64,000 bases of DNA from Cryobacterium aureum. GTDB lineage: Bacteria; Actinomycetota; Actinomycetes; Actinomycetales; Microbacteriaceae. Below the pieces are notes generated by a model. It saw only the letters and a list, made by a program, of their open reading frames with translations, did not search any database and was not told where the DNA came from. The stretch lies in the NCBI RefSeq assembly GCF_002954245.1, contig NZ_PPTG01000029.1, forward strand, positions 186,001 through 250,000. The letters are read 5' to 3'. Positions 43,653 through 51,027 of the stretch are shown here, piece by piece. Position 1 is the first letter of the stretch; the number at the start of each line of letters is the position of its first letter. A program made the position numbers and the translations under genes.

Positions 43653-43889
43653 TCAGCTTTCGTCGATTCGCGCAACGATCTGCCCCTGGGTCACGGTGTC
43701 GCCGTCGCCGACGAGCAATTCGGCGATAACTCCCGACGCGGGCGCCTCGAGCTCGGAGGTGATCTTGTCGGTTTCGATGTCAGCGAGCGATTCACCCTTG
43801 CTGACGGTGTCGCCGACCTTTTTAAACCACTGTTCCAGCACGGCATCGTCCATCGTGAGCCCCCACTGGGGGATCGATACATCAATCAT
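43653..43889 (-). CDS. Free-standing lipoyl-domain carrier protein
   Basis: 78 residues from ATG 43889 (AAGGAG upstream). It is one complete lipoyl/biotinyl domain: IPQWGLTMDDAVLEQWFKKVGDTVSKGESLADIETDKITSELEAPASGVIAELLVGDGDTV. The Lys of ETDKIT is the lipoylation site. No E1-binding or acyltransferase domain follows. It is 10 bases downstream of E1beta, so it would carry acyl groups from that E1; the catalytic E2 core must be encoded elsewhere or be dispensable. Confidence 0.88.
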   Translation of the reverse strand: MIDVSIPQWGLTMDDAVLEQWFKKVGDTVSKGESLADIETDKITSELEAPASGVIAELLVGDGDTVTQGQIVARIDES

Positions 43890-43899
43890 CAGGTTCTCC

Positions 43900-44883
43900 T
43901 TACGTGTTGTCGGACGGTCGGACGAGGTCACGGACCGCGGCAGCGATATCGCTGGGCTGGGGAAGGTAGGCATCCTCGAGATGCGGGGCAAACGGCGCGG
44001 GTGCGCGTAACGCACCGAGCCGCTCGATCGGGGACCGCAGGCGTCCAAAGAGTTCCCTGCCCACGGTCGCGGCGATCTCGGCACCGACGCCGAAATCGAC
44101 GACCGCATCGTGCACGATAAGCAGGCGTCCGGTCTTCTCGACCGAGGCGAGCACGGTGTCGCGATCCCACGGGCTGATTGTGCGGAGGTCGATGAGCTCG
44201 ACGCTGACATCACCGAGTTCCTCGAGGGCACGCACGGTCTTGGGCGCCGCGCCGCCCCAGGAGAGGACCGTAATGTCGTCGCCCTGCGTGCGCACGGCCG
44301 CCGAGCCGATGGGCACGATGTCTTCGGCCTCGTCAACCTCGCCGCGGCTCGACCACTCGACGAGGCTCTCGATGGCGAGCACCGGGCCGTCGTCGCGGAT
44401 GGCTGCCTTGAGCAGTCCCCGCACGTCGGCCGGAGTCGAGCCCCAGACAACCTTGAGCCCTGGGATGTGGGCGAACAATGCCTCCAGGTTCTGCGAGTGC
44501 TGTGGGCCGGTACGGCGACCGGCGGCGCAGATGGTGCGGATGACCATGGGCGCAGCGTATCCGCCCGCAGACATGTAGGAGACCTTGGCGGCCTGGTTGA
44601 CTATCTGATCCATCGCCACGGCCACAAAGTCGAAGAACATGATCTCGACGATGGGTCGGTACCCGGTCATCGCGGCGCCGAGGGCCGTGCCGACGATCGT
44701 CGCCTCACTGATCGGCGTGTCACGCACCCGCTCGGGTCCGAATGCATCCAGGAGCCCCTTCGAGGCGCCGAACGAACCGCCGGGCGCAGCGACGTCCTCG
44801 CCGAAGAGGATCACCTTGGGGTCGCGCTCCATCTCCTCCCGCATCGCGGTGTTGACAGCCTGCCAGTACTTGAGCGCGGTCAT
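43900..44883 (-). CDS. 2-oxoacid dehydrogenase E1 beta subunit
   Basis: 327 residues from ATG 44883, overlapping E1alpha by ATGA. Typical features: YWQAVNTAMREEMERDPKVILFGEDVAAPGGSFGASKGLLDAFG, RVRDTPISEATIVGTALGAAMTGYRPIVEIMF and HSQNLEALFAHIPGLKVVWGSTPADVRGLL. With E1alpha it forms the thiamine-diphosphate enzyme that decarboxylates a 2-oxoacid (or acetoin) and acylates lipoate. Pyruvate, branched-chain 2-oxoacid and acetoin types cannot be told apart by eye. Confidence 0.9.
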   Translation of the reverse strand: MTALKYWQAVNTAMREEMERDPKVILFGEDVAAPGGSFGASKGLLDAFGPERVRDTPISEATIVGTALGAAMTGYRPIVEIMFFDFVAVAMDQIVNQAAKVSYMSAGGYAAPMVIRTICAAGRRTGPQHSQNLEALFAHIPGLKVVWGSTPADVRGLLKAAIRDDGPVLAIESLVEWSSRGEVDEAEDIVPIGSAAVRTQGDDITVLSWGGAAPKTVRALEELGDVSVELIDLRTISPWDRDTVLASVEKTGRLLIVHDAVVDFGVGAEIAATVGRELFGRLRSPIERLGALRAPAPFAPHLEDAYLPQPSDIAAAVRDLVRPSDNT

Positions 44884-45875
44884 GCGCGGTTCCCTTCCGG
44901 ATAGACGTCGCGCAGCAATTCGTCGGCGCGACTCGGGGCCATCAGCTCCACTACTTCCACGGCGGCCTGCACCTCGGCGGCCACCTCCGCCTCGATGGCG
45001 TCGAGGCTCTCGGCATCCACACCGAGTTCGATCAGACCCGTGCGCCAAGTAGCGACGGGGTCCCGGTCGGTCATCGCCCGGAGTTCTTCCTTCGAGCGGT
45101 AGCGCTGTGGGTCTCCCTCGAAGTGCCCATGCCAGCGGGTGGTGTCCATCTCAAGCAGGGTCGGGCCTTCGCCGCGCCGCCCCCGCTCGACCGCTCGCGT
45201 CGCCGCGGCGAGCACGGCGAGCACGTCGTTACCGTCAACTGCCTCCACGGCGATGCCATACGGGCGGGCGAGCTCGATGATCCTGGTGTTGGCGAGGTGG
45301 ACGGCCGTCGGCGTCAGCTCGGCGTAGCCGTTGTTCTCGCAGACGAAGATCATTGGTAGCTTCCAGAGCGTCGCGAGGTTTACCGACTCGGTGAAGACCC
45401 CTTCGCCCACGGCGCCGTCCCCGAAGAATGCGACCGAGACGCGGCTCTTGCCATCCAGCTGCGCCGCGAGCGCCGAGCCGACAGCCATCGGAATGCCACC
45501 GCCGACGATCCCGTTCGCACCGAGGATACCGACGGAGCTGTCAGAAGCGTGCATGGACCCGGCCCGGCCGCGCGTCACGCCACCTTCCTTGCCATATAAT
45601 TCGGCCATCATCTGTTGCAGATCCCCGCCCTTGGCGAGGCAGTGACCGTGACCACGGTGCGTCGTCGACACGGTGTCGTGGTCGTCGAGAGCACTGCACA
45701 CGCCCGTCGCGACGGCCTCTTGGCCGAGGGAGAGATGGATGAACCCGGGCAGTTTACCGCCGGCGAAGAGTTCGCCGGCGGTGGTCTCAAAGCGTCGGAT
45801 GCGGAACATGCTCCGGTACAGCTCGAGGCCCTGATCGACCGCGATGGTCGGCTCCGTGGTTGGGGTGATGGTCAC
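44880..45875 (-). CDS. 2-oxoacid dehydrogenase E1 alpha subunit
   Basis: 331 residues. Features: FRIRRFETTAGELFAGGKLPGFIHLSLGQEAVATGV, THRGHGHCLAKGG, and the thiamine-diphosphate motif GDGAVGEGVFTESVNLATLWKLPMIFVCENN. The length fits acetoin or branched-chain types rather than the large homodimeric E1. Overlaps the E1beta and hot-dog genes, showing tight coupling. Confidence 0.9.
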   Translation of the reverse strand: MTITPTTEPTIAVDQGLELYRSMFRIRRFETTAGELFAGGKLPGFIHLSLGQEAVATGVCSALDDHDTVSTTHRGHGHCLAKGGDLQQMMAELYGKEGGVTRGRAGSMHASDSSVGILGANGIVGGGIPMAVGSALAAQLDGKSRVSVAFFGDGAVGEGVFTESVNLATLWKLPMIFVCENNGYAELTPTAVHLANTRIIELARPYGIAVEAVDGNDVLAVLAAATRAVERGRRGEGPTLLEMDTTRWHGHFEGDPQRYRSKEELRAMTDRDPVATWRTGLIELGVDAESLDAIEAEVAAEVQAAVEVVELMAPSRADELLRDVYPEGNRA

Positions 45876-46282
45876 GATGTTGGTCCTTTCGTCAGTTCGA
45901 GGGTGGCGCGTCCTGTGGCGCAGACCGTGTCACTTTCGTCGGTCTCATCGAGCACGCACGTCATGAGGCTGCCTTCGATGGATTCGATCGACCCGCGGAC
46001 GGTCAGCTTGGTTCCGGCGATCGCGGGGCCGCGGTTCTGCCAGGAGAATGAGGCGAGTCGAGCGCCGGGTGGAGCCCATCGCAGGACACACTCGAGGATG
46101 AACGCGCCGTGCAAGTGGGACTGCACGAGCGCGCCGGTATAGCCCTCCGTCGCGGCATAGGCTGCGTCGTAGTGGATGCGGTGCGGGTTCCAGGTAACCG
46201 CGCTGAAGCGGAAGAGGCTGATAGCCGTTGGCTCGGCACGCAGTTCTTGGATCGACTGCCCGGCAGTCAGTGTGTCTGTCAT
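45872..46282 (-). CDS. MaoC-like hot-dog dehydratase, C-half partner
   Basis: 136 residues from ATG 46282. ISLFRFSAVTWNPHRIHYDAAYAATEGYTGALVQSHLHGAFI has the hydratase-like N-x-H-x-I-H-x-D active-site motif of the MaoC family. It is paired with the FAS1-like protein encoded just upstream (7-base gap), as in two-subunit HadAB-type dehydratases. It probably handles a 3-hydroxyacyl-CoA/enoyl-CoA pair. Confidence 0.82.
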   Translation of the reverse strand: MTDTLTAGQSIQELRAEPTAISLFRFSAVTWNPHRIHYDAAYAATEGYTGALVQSHLHGAFILECVLRWAPPGARLASFSWQNRGPAIAGTKLTVRGSIESIEGSLMTCVLDETDESDTVCATGRATLELTKGPTS

Positions 46283-46289
46283 CGGATTC

Positions 46290-46775
46290 CTATCTGGCCA
46301 GGAAGGTTTCGTGGCAGGTCGTGTAGGTTGTGCCGGCGGCATCGCGGAACTCGCGTAGGAGCCGCAGCGTGATGAATTCACCGGAGCGGCCCTGCTTGAG
46401 CTGGATGTCCTCGACCTGCACATCCATCCAGAGCTCAGTCCCGGGCGCGACCGGCTGGTGAAACACTAGATCCTGGCCGCCGCCCATGAGCCGGAGACCG
46501 CCCAATTCGACGCCTCCGAAGATGTCTTTGACGTTGCCGTCTGCGATCAGCTCGTCCTCCGGCGGCCCATCGCCCCACGCCAGCACTGCGCTCGGCATGA
46601 GCGGATGCGTCCCCGCCTGTTCCCGATCGGGGCCCGGCACGGCGCCTTGAATCGTCAGGTGAAACCGCGCGGCATCGCGGTCTGAGATCGTGCCCAGGTG
46701 ATGCCGGTCCTGGGCCCCGATCTGGTGTGCGATCGACTGCGCGACTTGGCGGATTGCTGAAACTTCATCGTTCAT
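46290..46775 (-). CDS. FAS1-like / MaoC N-terminal hot-dog protein
   Basis: 161 residues. IGAQDRHHLGTISDRDAARFHLTI and KDIFGGVELGGLRLMGGGQDLVFHQPVAPGTELWMDVQVEDIQLKQGRSGEFITLRLLREFRD match the N-terminal, non-catalytic half of two-part hydratases. GGAG lies five bases before the ATG. First gene of the second minus-strand operon, 18 bases after the TetR-type palindrome. Confidence 0.78.
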   Translation of the reverse strand: MNDEVSAIRQVAQSIAHQIGAQDRHHLGTISDRDAARFHLTIQGAVPGPDREQAGTHPLMPSAVLAWGDGPPEDELIADGNVKDIFGGVELGGLRLMGGGQDLVFHQPVAPGTELWMDVQVEDIQLKQGRSGEFITLRLLREFRDAAGTTYTTCHETFLAR

Positions 46776-46793
46776 GGCTGCTCCGAATGGTTG

Positions 46794-46811
46794 CGACCGA
46801 CTAGTCGGTCG
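46794..46811. promoter_or_regulatory. TetR-type operator in front of the dehydratase-E1 operon
   Basis: CGACCGACTAGTCGGTCG, an 18-base perfect palindrome, ends 18 bases from the first start codon. Its 14-base core is identical to the livK operator at 42655. At this distance a bound protein would cover the transcription start. Confidence 0.78.
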
Positions 46812-46854
46812 AGTACGACGCTAGCACTTCGTGCGAGAGAGCGAAAGTGCCGAC

Positions 46855-47085
46855 TTGGGTAAGGGCGTCGTGGCCACTCACGCGGCCGGTCACAGCGTGG
46901 TCGCCGCCGTGCGGGATCCCATCTCATTCGACGTCAGCGCGTTCGATCCCGCGCGGATGATGGTCGTCGAGATCGACCTCAGGAATGAGGATAAAATCCG
47001 CGCAAGCGTGGACGCGACCCGCGTTTCGTTCGGTCGGATCGACACGCTCGTCAATAACGCGGGGCACGGCGTGCTCTGGCCGACT
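46855..47085 (+). pseudogene. Short-chain dehydrogenase fragment
   Basis: The reading frame shows GHSVVAAVRDP, ARMMVVEIDLRNEDKIRASVDATRVSFGRIDTLVNNAGHGVL, the middle of a classical SDR with the NNAG motif. The N-terminal TGxxxGxG loop and the whole catalytic C-terminal half are gone. The rest of the 476-base gap between 46776 and 47251 has no intact gene. Confidence 0.68.
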
Positions 47086-47247
47086 TCCCGATCATCCCCG
47101 CACCGGTTTCAAACTGCCCAAGCTCCGGACCGGCGTACCGTACGTGGTCGGGCGCGATAGCCGGTACTCCAATGTGGAAGTCGTCCCCGGTAGGACTGAC
47201 GCTGCGGATGGTGCCGGACAGCGTGATCCAGGCGTAAACCGAGCCTG
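47083..47247 (-). other. Unassigned minus-strand coding-like fragment
   Basis: On the minus strand this stretch reads as [20 protein letters not shown] then FHIGVPAIAPDHVRYAGPEL and GQFETGAGMIGK, a composition very like real protein and unlike a shadow frame. It begins right after a stop and has no start site. It is probably the remains of a gene, possibly lost together with the SDR fragment. I do not recognise the family. Confidence 0.35.
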
Positions 47248-47251
47248 ATGG

Positions 47252-48433
47252 TCAGGGTACGCGAATGATCATTGCGTCGCCTTGGCCGCCACCGCCACAA
47301 AGAGCAGCAGCACCGATGCCGCCGCCACGCCTGCGCAGTTCAAGCGCGAGCGTGAGTACAAGGCGAGCGCCGCTCATCCCGACCGGATGGCCAAGGGCAA
47401 TTGCGCCGCCATTCGGGTTCACGCGGTCGAGGTCGAGACCGAGTTGACGACTAGACAGCAAAGCGACGCTGGCGAATGCCTCGTTGATCTCTACGAGGTC
47501 AAGGTCTTTGACCGTAAGAGTGCCGGAACGACTGAGGGCATTGTTGATTGCACCAGCAGGCTGCAGCAACAGCGAGGCATCGGGGCCCGCGACGGTGCCA
47601 TAGCTCACAATTTCAGCCAGCCATTCGAGGCCACGTCGCTTGGCCTCCTCCTTGCTCATGATGATAAGGGCCGCTGCCCCGTCCGACAATTGCGACGCAG
47701 ACCCCGCGGTGATCGTTCCCTCACGCGAGAACGCCGGCCTGAGGTGTCCCAGAGTTTCCGTCGTGGTGCCCGATCGCACCCCCTCATCTGTGTCGACGAC
47801 TACATTGCCTTTTCGGCTACTGACCGTCACCGGTGTGATTTCCTCGGCGAACCGGCCAGCAGCGATCGCAGCGGAAGCCTTCGAGTGTGAGGACGCTGCG
47901 AATGCGTCCTGCTCCTCACGCGTCAGGTTGAACGGAGCCTGCTGACGTTCGGTGGCAGCGCCCATAATCTCATCTTCGAAACCACAGATGAGCGCGTCAC
48001 GATCCAGCGCGTCTTCAAGGCTGCTGGGCCCGTACTTGAAGCCAGAGCGGGCGCCACGTAGGAGGTGCGGCGCATTTGACATCGATTCCGTGCCGCCGGC
48101 GAGTGCCGTGGTGAGGTACCCGGCGCGAATGGCGAGGTCAACCTGTGCGATCGCCGTCATCCCGGAGAGACACTGCTTATTGACAGTGGTGGCCGGAACT
48201 GACATTGGAACCCCGCCGTTAAATGCCGCCAGCCGCGCAGGGTTGGGGCCAACGCCTGCCTGAACGACATTCCCGAAGATGGTTGCGTCAATTGAGTCCG
48301 CAGGGACGCCCGCGCGTTCTAAGGCAGCACGCACCGCCATCCCGCCGAGCTGCGGCGCGGTGAGGGATGCGAGCGAACCGAGCAGCTTGCCGATCGGCGT
48401 GCGTGCGCCATTTACGATCACAGAGGTGGTCAC
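47252..48433 (-). CDS. Acetyl-CoA C-acyltransferase (thiolase)
   Basis: 393 residues. All three thiolase landmarks are present: the acyl-binding Cys in [12 protein letters not shown], His in [17 protein letters not shown], and Cys in [12 protein letters not shown]. The N terminus [21 protein letters not shown] is typical of acetoacetyl-CoA or 3-ketoacyl-CoA thiolases. Standing alone, it could serve either flanking region; cleavage of acetoacetyl-CoA would fit an acetone-carboxylase-like product from the Hyu operon (inference). Confidence 0.92.
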   Translation of the reverse strand: MTTSVIVNGARTPIGKLLGSLASLTAPQLGGMAVRAALERAGVPADSIDATIFGNVVQAGVGPNPARLAAFNGGVPMSVPATTVNKQCLSGMTAIAQVDLAIRAGYLTTALAGGTESMSNAPHLLRGARSGFKYGPSSLEDALDRDALICGFEDEIMGAATERQQAPFNLTREEQDAFAASSHSKASAAIAAGRFAEEITPVTVSSRKGNVVVDTDEGVRSGTTTETLGHLRPAFSREGTITAGSASQLSDGAAALIIMSKEEAKRRGLEWLAEIVSYGTVAGPDASLLLQPAGAINNALSRSGTLTVKDLDLVEINEAFASVALLSSRQLGLDLDRVNPNGGAIALGHPVGMSGARLVLTLALELRRRGGGIGAAALCGGGGQGDAMIIRVP

Positions 48434-48855
48434 TTCTATGTACTCCCGCCGATTGATCCGGAACCTGGTCGCCCGAATATACGTTTACGTCCATGCAAAT
48501 GCTTTGGGTTCCAAGCATCGTAGCAGCGCGCCGCAGCCCAGGCGTGTTTTTTCACCCTTGTGGTTACTTTCCAATGGGCAAAGGTCGACGTTCGTCGATT
48601 CCTCTGGCCGATCTTCTGCGAAGAAGAAATCGTTGACAGTTCTAGGGGTGGTCCCTACTATTAGACCGTCCGGTCGGTAGAGTGACAGTGAGGTCATCGT
48701 CCCATGGTTTCAAGCAGCCAATTTCAGGCCCCTTTTCAGGGTGAGTGCCGTCGTGGGGCGGAACTTGGTACGGCTCGGCTGAGTTGGTCGCATCCCTCTC
48801 AATATCCAGGAGGCGCCCGCATTTCAGGCACCGACGAGCCCACCGTTGGTGCATC
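48434..48855. other. Control region between the thiolase and ABC operons
   Basis: A 422-base gap with no gene. It holds the promoter-operator cassette described separately (48633-48678) and its conserved downstream leader to about 48745. An AGGAGG at 48808-48813 has no in-frame start at a normal distance. The permease ATG at 48856 has no clear ribosome site, so its translation may depend on leader structure. Confidence 0.5.
48633..48678 (+). promoter_or_regulatory. Sigma-70-type promoter with TetR-like operator, copy A
   Basis: -35 TTGACA (48633-48638), a 17-base spacer and -10 TACTAT (48656-48661), followed directly by the dyad ACCGTCCGGTCGGT (48665-48678). About 65 further bases are shared with copy B at 56194. 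The operator keeps the ACCG and GTCGGT ends of the livK palindrome. Confidence 0.75.
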
Positions 48856-49872
48856 ATGACCGCCCTGCTCGAACGGCGCCTTACCCGAACCACGGTGCGC
48901 TCCCGCCTTGAGGCACTGGATCAGGGCACGCTGGTCATCGGGCTGATTGTCGCCATGTTGATCCTTGGAGGGCTCACCACGCAGGGCTTCCTCACCACGG
49001 GAAATCTTTCCGTGGTGCTTCGATTCTCAGCGGCAATCGGAGTTGTCGCCATTGCTCAGGCATTCGTTGTGCTGGGACGTGGGGTCGATCTCTCCGTAGG
49101 CGCGATGGCCCTCGTTGCCGGCCAGGTCACGCTGGAATTGATGTCTAGAGGGTGGTCGGAACTTGCTGCGGTGGGGGCGGCCTTGGGCGTGGCCCTTATT
49201 CTTGGGCTGGTCAATGGGTTTCTCGTCGCTGTCGTCGGTGTGCCCGCATTGCTGGCGACGTTGGGCACTGGGCAGCTCCTGCTCGGTGGAATCAAGGTCG
49301 GTCTGCTTCAAAGCAATCTCTACTCCGTTGCGCCCGATGCGTTTCTTCGACGGCTCGGAATGGGGTCCGTCTTAGGCATCCCCACGGCAGTATTCTGCCT
49401 GCTTGTCGTCATCGCGCTCAGCTGGTTCTGCTGGTCCTATACGTCCTTTGGCCGGTTGATCCGGGCAATAGGCGACAATCCGGACACCGCCTGGCAGATG
49501 GGTGGTCCGATGCGCCGCGTACAGATCGGCAGCTATCTGATCGCCGCGCTACTTTCGGCTTTCGCCGGATTCTTGATCATGGCCCGTGAGGGAAGCGTGA
49601 CCACTACCGGAGCGGCGTTCAGCCCCCTGCTTTTTGCAGCGCTAACCGCGGTGGTGATCGGTGGAGTCTCGCTGTCCGGCGGCCGAGGGAGCCTGCTGGG
49701 CGTTGCCGCGGGCACAATTTTCATAAGCCTGATCGTGAACCTCTTGACCCTCAACAGCCTCAGCCCTGCTTTGCAAGACCTCGCGAACGCACTCACCTTG
49801 GTCGTCGCCATTGTGCTCGATGCCTGGCTTCATCCTCGTGACGAAGAGACTGCCAAAAGCGGTGACCTTTGA
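48856..49872 (+). CDS. Ribose-type ABC permease (RbsC-like)
   Basis: 338 residues, about ten helices. FLTTGNLSVVLRFSAAIGVVAIAQAFVVLGRGVDLSVGAMALVAG is the typical RbsC signature (GG/GRGVDLSVG), as is AVVIGGVSLSGGRGSLLGVAAGT near the C terminus. It pairs with the permease-propeller fusion to form a two-permease channel. First gene of the plus-strand ABC operon. A shorter start than the longest open frame is chosen at ATG 48856, because the extra N terminus is not protein-like. Confidence 0.87.
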   Translation: MTALLERRLTRTTVRSRLEALDQGTLVIGLIVAMLILGGLTTQGFLTTGNLSVVLRFSAAIGVVAIAQAFVVLGRGVDLSVGAMALVAGQVTLELMSRGWSELAAVGAALGVALILGLVNGFLVAVVGVPALLATLGTGQLLLGGIKVGLLQSNLYSVAPDAFLRRLGMGSVLGIPTAVFCLLVVIALSWFCWSYTSFGRLIRAIGDNPDTAWQMGGPMRRVQIGSYLIAALLSAFAGFLIMAREGSVTTTGAAFSPLLFAALTAVVIGGVSLSGGRGSLLGVAAGTIFISLIVNLLTLNSLSPALQDLANALTLVVAIVLDAWLHPRDEETAKSGDL

Positions 49873-49943
49873 TCACAGGGATAGCCAGGTAATGGGTCGA
49901 TGTTTCATCAAACAATTCATCAATTGAGCAGTAAGGAAGAAGA

Positions 49944-51023
49944 ATGAAAATAAAGACAGTGGCCATGATTGCGCTCTTGGCTCTCGTCCTCACGGGTTGC
50001 ACGAGTGGACGGCCGGATGCAGCCCCTGGTAACGCAGCCGCCGGAGGAACCGTGAGTTTAACCGGCGGTGTTCCTGAAGTCGTTCAGCCGCTCGAGGTTC
50101 GCCAGCTCGTGCACGACACGATGAAAGACAAGCGCATCGCTTTCATACCGTTGCTGTACAAGGGCTACAAGATCACCACTGAGTGGGGCGTCCAGCTGCA
50201 ACGCGGCTTCGAATCGCTGGGTTCGACCTTCACCGTGTACGACTCAAACTTCGACACCGACCAAATGGTGCGGATCATTGACGATCTCATCAAGTCGAAA
50301 AAGGCCGATGCGCTGATTCTTCACAACCCTGACCTCAATGTGCTCACGCAGCAGATCAAAGAGGCCCAGGCCGCAGGGATCTACGTTGTCGTCCTGAACA
50401 TGACCTCGAACCAGTCTGGCGACGTCTTCATCGGAGCAGACCTGGTCAGCATGGCTGAGGAAATCACGAATAAGGCCGCCGTTGACTGCAAGGCCGACGG
50501 TAAGAACCAGATCGCCCTCATTAACGGTCCGGCAACCGACCCGTGGAACGTTCTTTACGAAGAGGGTGTCAAAACCGCGGCAGAGGAGCAGGGGCTTGAG
50601 ATCGTCGATACGACCGACTCGAAGTGGCAGGCAGATCTTGCGAGTCAGCAGGCTGCGACCATGATCGAGCGGCATGGTGCTGACCTCTGTGCGCTGATGG
50701 TGCCATGGGATGTAGTCGCCCTGCCGGCCGGCAACGCGGTTAAGACTGCCGAGGACGAAGGCCGGGTTGCCAAGGACCAGGTTGGCGTCTACGCCATTGA
50801 TTCATCCTCGGATGGTTGCGAAGGAATCTCGGACGGCCTGATCCGCGCCTCGATCGCCTATGACCAGTCAGGCATCGGAACCGGCGCGCTCCTCGCAGTG
50901 CAGCAACTGTTCGAATTGGGCAATGCGCCCGGATCGCAGAGAAGTGTCGCCTATGTGCCTTACGTTGTCATCGATAAGACCAACATGAGCCAGGTTACGT
51001 TCGCCTGCTACTTCGGGTCCTGA
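49944..51023 (+). CDS. Sugar-type substrate-binding lipoprotein (RbsB-like)
   Basis: 359 residues. Lipoprotein signal IALLALVLTGC with lipidated Cys19. The fold is periplasmic-binding-protein type 4: IAFIPLLYKGYKITTEWGVQLQRGFESLG, KKADALILHNPDLNVLTQQIKEAQAAGIYVVVLN, IALINGPATDPWN, VYAIDSSSDGCEGISDGLIRASIAYD. AAGGAAGAAGA precedes the ATG. It binds the unknown substrate of this importer. The internal Cys pair may form a disulfide. Confidence 0.88.
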   Translation: MKIKTVAMIALLALVLTGCTSGRPDAAPGNAAAGGTVSLTGGVPEVVQPLEVRQLVHDTMKDKRIAFIPLLYKGYKITTEWGVQLQRGFESLGSTFTVYDSNFDTDQMVRIIDDLIKSKKADALILHNPDLNVLTQQIKEAQAAGIYVVVLNMTSNQSGDVFIGADLVSMAEEITNKAAVDCKADGKNQIALINGPATDPWNVLYEEGVKTAAEEQGLEIVDTTDSKWQADLASQQAATMIERHGADLCALMVPWDVVALPAGNAVKTAEDEGRVAKDQVGVYAIDSSSDGCEGISDGLIRASIAYDQSGIGTGALLAVQQLFELGNAPGSQRSVAYVPYVVIDKTNMSQVTFACYFGS

Positions 51024-51027
51024 TCTG

